From NCBI GenBank assembly GCA_030699055.1, contig JAUYKX010000243.1, forward strand, positions 1 to 10,437: 10,437 nt of DNA. The letters are read 5' to 3'. Under the pieces are notes generated by a model. It did not search any database. It was not told the DNA's origin and saw only the letters and a program-made list of their open reading frames with translations. A program made the translations under genes and the position numbers. Positions 5,425 through 10,437 of this stretch are shown here, piece by piece (position 1 is the stretch's first letter; every line of letters starts with the position of its first letter). Source of the stretch: Candidatus Nanopelagicales bacterium (GTDB lineage Bacteria; Actinomycetota; Actinomycetes; S36-B12; UBA10799).

Positions 5425-5752
5425 CGCGCAGGCCGCCACCGCCCTGAACTCAAAGCATCACAAACGGCGAAATGCCCGCCAGACTTTCCCGACGAGCGAT
5501 GGTCTAGCCGACGTCCGCTGTCGGCGCTGGTTCGTATAGGTGCTTCTGGAAGTTGACGAAGACTGCGCGGGCGGTTTCGGCTCCACCGAGGGCGGCGATG
5601 CCTTCGGAGATGCTGTCGTACTTCAACTCCAGCAGGGTCGCGAGCTTGTTGCTGCTGAGTTCATCAACACCTGACTCGACATATTGGGCGAGCACGAAAT
5701 CGACGAACTCCAACTGTCGGCCGTCGAGCGAACGTTCCAGCGAGAGCCGTGA
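5425..5752. repeat. Direct repeat copy B (inside hsdR 3' end and flank)
   Basis: Partner of 101-428 with the same orientation, the same length and about 97% identity (9 hand-counted mismatches). Here the block is continuous with the rest of hsdR on its right and abuts a truncated IS3 segment on its left. Recombination between the two copies would delete 5324 bp, including vapBC, without changing the hsdR reading frame. Confidence 0.95.
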
Positions 5753-7846
5753 CGCCATCACCCGCTCGACGCGGGTCATTGGCTCGCGCGCGTAGGCAAC
5801 GTATTCGAGTACGTCGAACAAGTCGCTGTTCTGCGCCTCGATCAACTTCTGGATCTCGCGCAAAGCGTCGCGACTGAATCCGGCCTCGTCGAGTCTGTTG
5901 AGCAAATGCAGCCGAGTCTCGGGCACGGACCACACCTCCCGCAGCGCCTCTTCGCTGGTGAAGAACTCCGGCAGCGTCAACGTGTCGAACAGACTGGCGA
6001 TGAATTCCTGAGCAGACATCGGTTTACCGGCCGCATCGAAAAACGTCGTCGACGACATGTGCTGAATCGATCGCTGCTTGCCGTCGCGCAACTTGATGCG
6101 AATCTTCGGTTTGGGTGGATCGAAATCGGAATCGTCGGTGGCTTCTGGCGCGACGACTGGTTCCACCGGCGGCAGGTCGCGCGAAACTGGCGGCGTCGGA
6201 TCGATCGGCTCGCCGTCCCACTCCGAATCGGCGAACAGGTGATGGGAGTTCACGAAGTCGTAGATCGTGAAGTAGTCCTTGCCATCGAACAAGCGGGTGC
6301 CGCGGCCGATGATCTGCTTGAACTCGATCATCGAATTGATCGGGCGCATCAGCACGATGTTGCGAACGTTGCGAGCATCGACCCCGGTCGACAATTTTCG
6401 CGACGTCGTCAGGATCGTCGGGATCGTTTTCTCGTTGTCCTGGAAGTCCCGCAACGCCTGGTCGCCGATTTCGCCGTCGTCAGCGGTGACGCGCTGGCAG
6501 TAGTTCGGGTTCTTGCTGGTCGACACCTGATTGATGATGTCGCGAACCATCAACGCGTGCTCCTGAGTCGCGCAGAACACGATCGACTTCTCGTCTTGGT
6601 TGATCTCGTCCATGAACAGCCGGACGCGGTACTCCTCGCGCTCCCGGATGACGATTCTGCGATTGAAGTCGGACTCGGTGTAGCGCTTGCCGAGCTCCAC
6701 TTCACCGTCGACCACGACGTCGTCGGGGGTGTACGTGTAGTCGTCGATCGTCGTGTTGAACTGGCGGACGCGAAACGGGGTGAGGAATCCGTCTTGGATG
6801 CCGTCCTTGAGCGAGTACGTGTAGACGGGTTTGCCGAAGTAGTCGTAGGTGTCGATGTTGCCCTTGCGCTTCGGTGTGGCCGTGAGGCCGAGCTGGACTG
6901 CGGGCTTGAAGTACTCGAGGATCACGCGCCAGGTGCTCTCGTCATTCGCACCGCCGCGGTGGCATTCGTCGATGACGATGAAGTCGAAGAAGTCCGGCGG
7001 GTACTCACCGAAGTTCGTCTGGCCGCTGCCCTCGCTCATGAACGTCTGGAAGATCGTGAAGAAGATACTGCCGTTCATTGGGACGGCCTTCTTCTTCGCG
7101 ATCGAGGCCGGATCGATGCGCACGAGCGCGTCATCGGGGAAGGCGGAGAACGCGTTGAACGCTTGATTGGCGAGCACGTTGCGGTCTGCCAGGAACAGGA
7201 TGCGCGGGCGTCGGCCAGCGTCGCGGTTGAGGTTCCATCGGGAGTGGAATAGCTTCCACGCGAGCTGGAACGCAATGTGGGTTTTGCCCGTTCCGGTCGC
7301 CAGCGTCAGCAGGATGCGTTGGTCGCCACGGGCGATCGCTTCCAGAACCTTGTTGACGGCGATCTCTTGGTAGTAGCGAGACGGGTGAGTGCCGCCCTTG
7401 GTCTCGGGAGCGACCTCGGCGAACCGGTCGCGCCACTCGTTGCTCTTGGCAAACGTCATGTCCCACAGTGCTTGTGGGGACGGATACGCGGTGACATCTT
7501 GCTCGTGACCTGTGACCATGTCGATCGCGTAGACCTGACGGCCGTTGGTGGCGTATGTGAAGCGGATGTCGAGCTTTGTCGCGTACTTCTTTGCCTGGCC
7601 GACGCCCTCGGTGTATGGAAGGTCGAACCGCTTGGCCTCGATCACCGCGAGCTGCTGGCCGCGGTACTCGAGCACGTAGTCGGCGATGTCGGGCTTGGCC
7701 CGCTTACCCGAACCCTGGAGCCGGCCGAGGGTGATATTGAACTCGCGGCGGATGCGAGACCCCTCGACCTCACCCCACCCGGCAGCTTTTAGTGCCGGGT
7801 CGATGTACTCGGCCCGCGTCTCGGATTCGTTCATGCCGGTCGTCAT
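5504..7846 (-). CDS. hsdR: Type I restriction enzyme R subunit (nuclease/translocase)
   Basis: A 780-residue protein that drives ATP-dependent DNA translocation and cleavage when the complex meets unmodified sites. The N-terminal nuclease motif is visible as P52-D53 followed by E70-A-K72 (AVIEAKR). Superfamily 2 helicase motifs follow: Walker A ATGTGKT (183-189), DECH (293-296), LTATPKR (321-327) and QIIGRGTR (511-518). The last ~150 residues are the C-terminal HsdR domain that should dock on M/S. Motif order and length suggest the EcoEI-like (type IB) group. The ATG at 7846 is chosen because it overlaps the hsdS stop as ATGA; an upstream in-frame start at 7900 would add 18 proline-rich residues inside hsdS. 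The last 82 codons lie in repeat copy B, yet the frame is intact. Confidence 0.95.
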   Translation of the reverse strand: MTTGMNESETRAEYIDPALKAAGWGEVEGSRIRREFNITLGRLQGSGKRAKPDIADYVLEYRGQQLAVIEAKRFDLPYTEGVGQAKKYATKLDIRFTYATNGRQVYAIDMVTGHEQDVTAYPSPQALWDMTFAKSNEWRDRFAEVAPETKGGTHPSRYYQEIAVNKVLEAIARGDQRILLTLATGTGKTHIAFQLAWKLFHSRWNLNRDAGRRPRILFLADRNVLANQAFNAFSAFPDDALVRIDPASIAKKKAVPMNGSIFFTIFQTFMSEGSGQTNFGEYPPDFFDFIVIDECHRGGANDESTWRVILEYFKPAVQLGLTATPKRKGNIDTYDYFGKPVYTYSLKDGIQDGFLTPFRVRQFNTTIDDYTYTPDDVVVDGEVELGKRYTESDFNRRIVIREREEYRVRLFMDEINQDEKSIVFCATQEHALMVRDIINQVSTSKNPNYCQRVTADDGEIGDQALRDFQDNEKTIPTILTTSRKLSTGVDARNVRNIVLMRPINSMIEFKQIIGRGTRLFDGKDYFTIYDFVNSHHLFADSEWDGEPIDPTPPVSRDLPPVEPVVAPEATDDSDFDPPKPKIRIKLRDGKQRSIQHMSSTTFFDAAGKPMSAQEFIASLFDTLTLPEFFTSEEALREVWSVPETRLHLLNRLDEAGFSRDALREIQKLIEAQNSDLFDVLEYVAYAREPMTRVERVMASRLSLERSLDGRQLEFVDFVLAQYVESGVDELSSNKLATLLELKYDSISEGIAALGGAETARAVFVNFQKHLYEPAPTADVG

Positions 7847-9036
7847 AGCTGCCCGCTGAAGGCCTGGTGGAGGAGGGACCGGCGGAGGTCGACTAGGCAA
7901 TCAGACGATCGGTCGACATTTCGCTGGAGACGATCTACCTGTGAGCTCACCGCTTCGATTTGAAGCATGACCGCTTCCTGCCGATCGCGTGGGGGCACTG
8001 GAATCTGAATTGCCTTTATGTCACCGAGATTCAGATGTGGGTGCGCCGTGCCGACAGCGGCCGATAGTGCTTGCCGCCGACCGAAGGAGCTATTCAGAAC
8101 GGTCGTCATGTACGTCGCATCCGCTGTTTTCCTCACACCGAAGACGCACATCCCCTGCGAAAGGCAAACAGCGTGTGCCTCAGGAACGATCGCGGCCCAG
8201 CCCAAACTAAGTTCACGAGAATAGACGATGTCGCCAGCAGTTGGCTCGTACCGCTTGCACTGTGACTGGAACTCGGCATCCGAGACCCTCGCGACGCGTT
8301 CGAAATTGATTTGACCGCCCACGACGTCACGCGGACGGAGCGCAGGTCGCCCAATCGGCGAGTACTTTGGCGTCCTGTGCGCGCTGTCATAGAAGTAATC
8401 ACAAACCTCGATCAGTGGGTGTCGCGCCCAGTCCGAACCCTCACCCTCGAAGAGGCCCATGACGAATCCGTCGATGATCTCACTTGTTGCGGTTCCCATC
8501 GTTCTAACATTCAGTTGAGCTACGTCGATGTCGGCGAAGGCGGCGTCGAGGATCGCCACGATGCGCTTCTGTTCTTCGAGGGGTGGGAGTGGGATACGCA
8601 AACTCTTGATTGACTCGGAACCCAGCCGATGGACAGTGGCACCGCGCGTAACCGTTCCCAGAAGTCCTTGTTCGCAACTCTTTAGCGCGTAGTACAGGAA
8701 CCAAGGGTCGAGGTGTTCACCCGGAACCAATGCCTTCAGATCTTGGTTCACGGTGAGACTGCGAGTTGTGATTCCGATTGGAACCGTTCTCGCAAGAATT
8801 CCAGATCGAACGACCATGAGTACTGATCCGCTGGGAATCAAAGCGGTCGCCGAACCCTTGATCGCGGATTCCGTAATGTGGTCGATCGAATCCGAGATTT
8901 CGACGGACTTCATATCTTTCGGAGACACCCAAGGAATCGAGCCATTCCAAAAATCTGCCCGCTGCTTCGACGGAGTACCGCCCCCGCGAAACTCACAAAC
9001 CTCACCCAGGGCCTTCGTCTCCCAACCGGCGGTCAC
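7843..9036 (-). CDS. hsdS: Type I restriction-modification specificity subunit
   Basis: A 397-residue protein with the usual two half-subunits. Target recognition domain 1 spans about 5-150 (starting WETKALGEVCEFRGGGTPS), followed by the first conserved helical spacer (PPLEEQKRIVAILDAAFADID, about 151-195). Target recognition domain 2 spans about 203-347 and ends at the second spacer (PPRDRQEAVMLQIEAVSSQVD, about 348-390), closing with LRRSLLHQAFSGQL. It fixes the two halves of the DNA target and holds the M subunits, but the target cannot be deduced from sequence. The GTG start at 9036 overlaps the hsdM stop (GTGA) and has GGGAG 5 nt upstream. Its stop overlaps the hsdR ATG. By eye its recognition domains are less GC-rich than hsdM or hsdR, which is common for swapped specificity domains. 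Confidence 0.95.
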   Translation of the reverse strand: MTAGWETKALGEVCEFRGGGTPSKQRADFWNGSIPWVSPKDMKSVEISDSIDHITESAIKGSATALIPSGSVLMVVRSGILARTVPIGITTRSLTVNQDLKALVPGEHLDPWFLYYALKSCEQGLLGTVTRGATVHRLGSESIKSLRIPLPPLEEQKRIVAILDAAFADIDVAQLNVRTMGTATSEIIDGFVMGLFEGEGSDWARHPLIEVCDYFYDSAHRTPKYSPIGRPALRPRDVVGGQINFERVARVSDAEFQSQCKRYEPTAGDIVYSRELSLGWAAIVPEAHAVCLSQGMCVFGVRKTADATYMTTVLNSSFGRRQALSAAVGTAHPHLNLGDIKAIQIPVPPRDRQEAVMLQIEAVSSQVDRLQRNVDRSSDCLVDLRRSLLHQAFSGQL

Positions 9037-10437
9037 AACAGCTCCCGGATCCGGCCGAGGATCACGGCGGTTTCAGCATCCAGCTTCTCGATCTCGTCGA
9101 GGATTTCCTTCGGGCTGCGCAGCGGTGCTTCCTCGGGGGCGTTGGGGTTCTTGACTGACAGGTCGAAAGTGGTCTGATCGATAGTTGAGGCGTCAACTGT
9201 CCACGAGTTTTCCGACTCCTTCGACGTCTTCTGGAACTCGACGAACTCGGCGAGGTCTGCCTCGTTGAGCGGGTTGGTCTTGCCGAGGTTTCGACCCGGG
9301 TTGAGTTGGTAGTACCAGATGTTGCGCGTCGGTTCGCCCTTGTTGAAGAACAGCACGACCGTCTTGACTCCGGCACCTTGGAATGTTCCCGACGGGCAGT
9401 CCAGGATCGTGTGCAGGTTGCAGGATTCGAGCAGCAGTTTGCGCAGCGAAACGGACGCGTTATCGGTGTTCGACAGGAACGTGTTCTTGATGACGATGCC
9501 GCCACGCCCACCGGCTCGCAGCCTCTTGATGAAGTGCTGCAGGAATAGGAACGCGGTCTCGCCGGTCTTGATGTTGAAGTTCTGCTGGGCCTCTTTGCGC
9601 TCCTTGCCTCCGAACGGCGGGTTCGCCAGCACGACGTCGTAGCGGTCCTTCTCTTGCACGTCGCTGAGGTTCTCGCTCAACGTGTTCGTGTGAACGATGT
9701 TCGGCGCATCGACTCCGTGCAGAATCATGTTCATCGTCCCGATCACGTAAGCGAGCGACTTCTTCTCTTTGCCGTAGAAGGTTCGCTTCTGCAGGATCTC
9801 GACCTCGTTAGTCGTCAAATCCTTCGACGTCCGCATGTGCTCGTACGCCTCGCAAAGGAAGCCCGCTGACCCGCTTGCCGCGTCGTACACGGTCTCGCCG
9901 ATCTGTGGGTTGACGACGTCAACGATCGCCTTGATCAACGGGCGTGGGGTGTAGTACTCGCCACCGTTGCGTCCGGCGTTGCCCATATTCTTGATCTTGT
10001 CTTCATACAGGTGCGACATCTCGTGCTTGTCGGTGCTCGACCGGAACCGCAGCTGGTCAACCAGGTTCACGACCTCGCGCAGGTTGTAGCCGCTTTGGAC
10101 CCGGTTCTTGATCTCGCTGAAGATCTCGCCGATCTTGTACTCGATCGTGTCGGAATCGTCGTTGACGTCCTTGAATGCCGCCAAGCGCGGGAACAGTCGC
10201 CCATTGACGAAGTCGATGAGGTCATCGCCGGTCAGCGCAACGTTGAGATCGACCTTGCCGTCGGCGGCCTTCGGTGCAGCCCATTCCTGCCACCGGAACT
10301 CTGGCTTGACGATCCCCTCGTACGCCTTGCCCTCCAGCGCTGCGGCATCGGCGCGGTCTTGTTCCAAGTCATCGAGGTACTTGAGGAAGATGATCCACGA
10401 CGTCTGCTCGATGTAATCAAGCTCGCTGGAACACCCG
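9033..10437 (-). CDS. hsdM: Type I restriction-modification methyltransferase subunit (5' end outside window)
   Basis: An N6-adenine DNA methyltransferase that forms the M2S modification enzyme with HsdS and the full restriction complex with HsdR. The frame is open to the right edge, so 467 residues are visible and the start codon lies outside. The first visible residues (SSELDYIEQTSWIIFLKYLD) are the N-terminal helical domain of HsdM, so little is missing. The AdoMet-binding motif I is at 10 residues around YDAASGSAGF (encoded near 9856-9885), and the catalytic motif IV NPPFGG is near 9606-9623. GGEYYTPRPL just before motif I is also typical. The motif I wording DAASGSAGF differs slightly from the common DPAxGTxGF but keeps the glycine loop. 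The C-terminal end (EEAPLRSPKEILDEIEKLDAE) is a helical tail. It is the first visible gene of the hsd operon and overlaps hsdS by 4 nt. Confidence 0.95.
   Translation of the reverse strand, partial: GCSSELDYIEQTSWIIFLKYLDDLEQDRADAAALEGKAYEGIVKPEFRWQEWAAPKAADGKVDLNVALTGDDLIDFVNGRLFPRLAAFKDVNDDSDTIEYKIGEIFSEIKNRVQSGYNLREVVNLVDQLRFRSSTDKHEMSHLYEDKIKNMGNAGRNGGEYYTPRPLIKAIVDVVNPQIGETVYDAASGSAGFLCEAYEHMRTSKDLTTNEVEILQKRTFYGKEKKSLAYVIGTMNMILHGVDAPNIVHTNTLSENLSDVQEKDRYDVVLANPPFGGKERKEAQQNFNIKTGETAFLFLQHFIKRLRAGGRGGIVIKNTFLSNTDNASVSLRKLLLESCNLHTILDCPSGTFQGAGVKTVVLFFNKGEPTRNIWYYQLNPGRNLGKTNPLNEADLAEFVEFQKTSKESENSWTVDASTIDQTTFDLSVKNPNAPEEAPLRSPKEILDEIEKLDAETAVILGRIRELL

Noticed and set aside
5906..7252. 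Long plus-strand open frame (448 codons) opposite hsdR
   Set aside because: It is the complement of intact hsdR helicase motifs. Its composition (Arg, Val, Asp and Glu rich) is the usual shadow of a high-GC gene, and it has no recognisable domain.
7847..7900. Longer hsdR start adding 18 proline-rich residues
   Set aside because: It lies inside hsdS, lacks support, and the ATGA overlap at 7843-7846 matches the coupling seen between hsdM and hsdS.
1..10437. tRNA, rRNA, CRISPR array or riboswitch
   Set aside because: I saw no cloverleaf with a plausible anticodon and CCA end, no regularly spaced short repeats, and no known leader pattern. A covariance-model search would be needed to exclude them fully.

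Overview
The window looks like chromosomal accessory DNA from a high-GC actinobacterium, most likely a mycobacterium or close relative. The reasons are GC-rich codon use, GTG and TTG starts, 4-nt translational overlaps, a DUF2510-like membrane protein, and transposase relics of types I associate with mycobacteria. The species cannot be fixed from the sequence alone.

Right half (5.5-10.4 kb, all minus strand): a type I restriction-modification operon transcribed right to left, hsdM -> hsdS -> hsdR. hsdM runs off the right edge and lacks only its extreme N-terminus. hsdM/hsdS and hsdS/hsdR are joined by GTGA and ATGA overlaps. The products should form one complex: M methylates adenine, S reads a bipartite target through two recognition domains, and R translocates and cleaves unmodified DNA.

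Left half (1-5.4 kb): a mosaic. At the far left are the tail of a ribbon-helix-helix antitoxin and the first ~16 codons of its overlapping toxin. The toxin is cut at base 100, where a 328-bp block starts (101-428). This block is a ~97% identical, same-orientation copy of the last ~82 codons of hsdR plus its 3' flank; the other copy is 5425-5752. Between the copies lie an intact vapBC toxin-antitoxin operon with a near-perfect palindromic operator, a minus-strand pair (a conserved hypothetical protein followed by a pRiA4b ORF-3 / IS1096-passenger family protein), a decayed transposase with an internal deletion and two in-frame stops, a possible small ORF overlapping a four-helix DUF2510-like membrane protein gene, and a scrap of an IS3-family transposase that abuts the second repeat copy exactly.

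The arrangement truncated toxin - repeat - cargo - repeat - complete hsdR fits a single-crossover (Campbell-type) integration of a circular element carrying an hsdR 3' end. The event would have regenerated a full-length hsdR and left the displaced end at 101-428. No integrase or replication gene is visible in the cargo, so this history is inference. The least explained genes are the pRiA4b/hypothetical pair and the small-ORF/membrane-protein pair.
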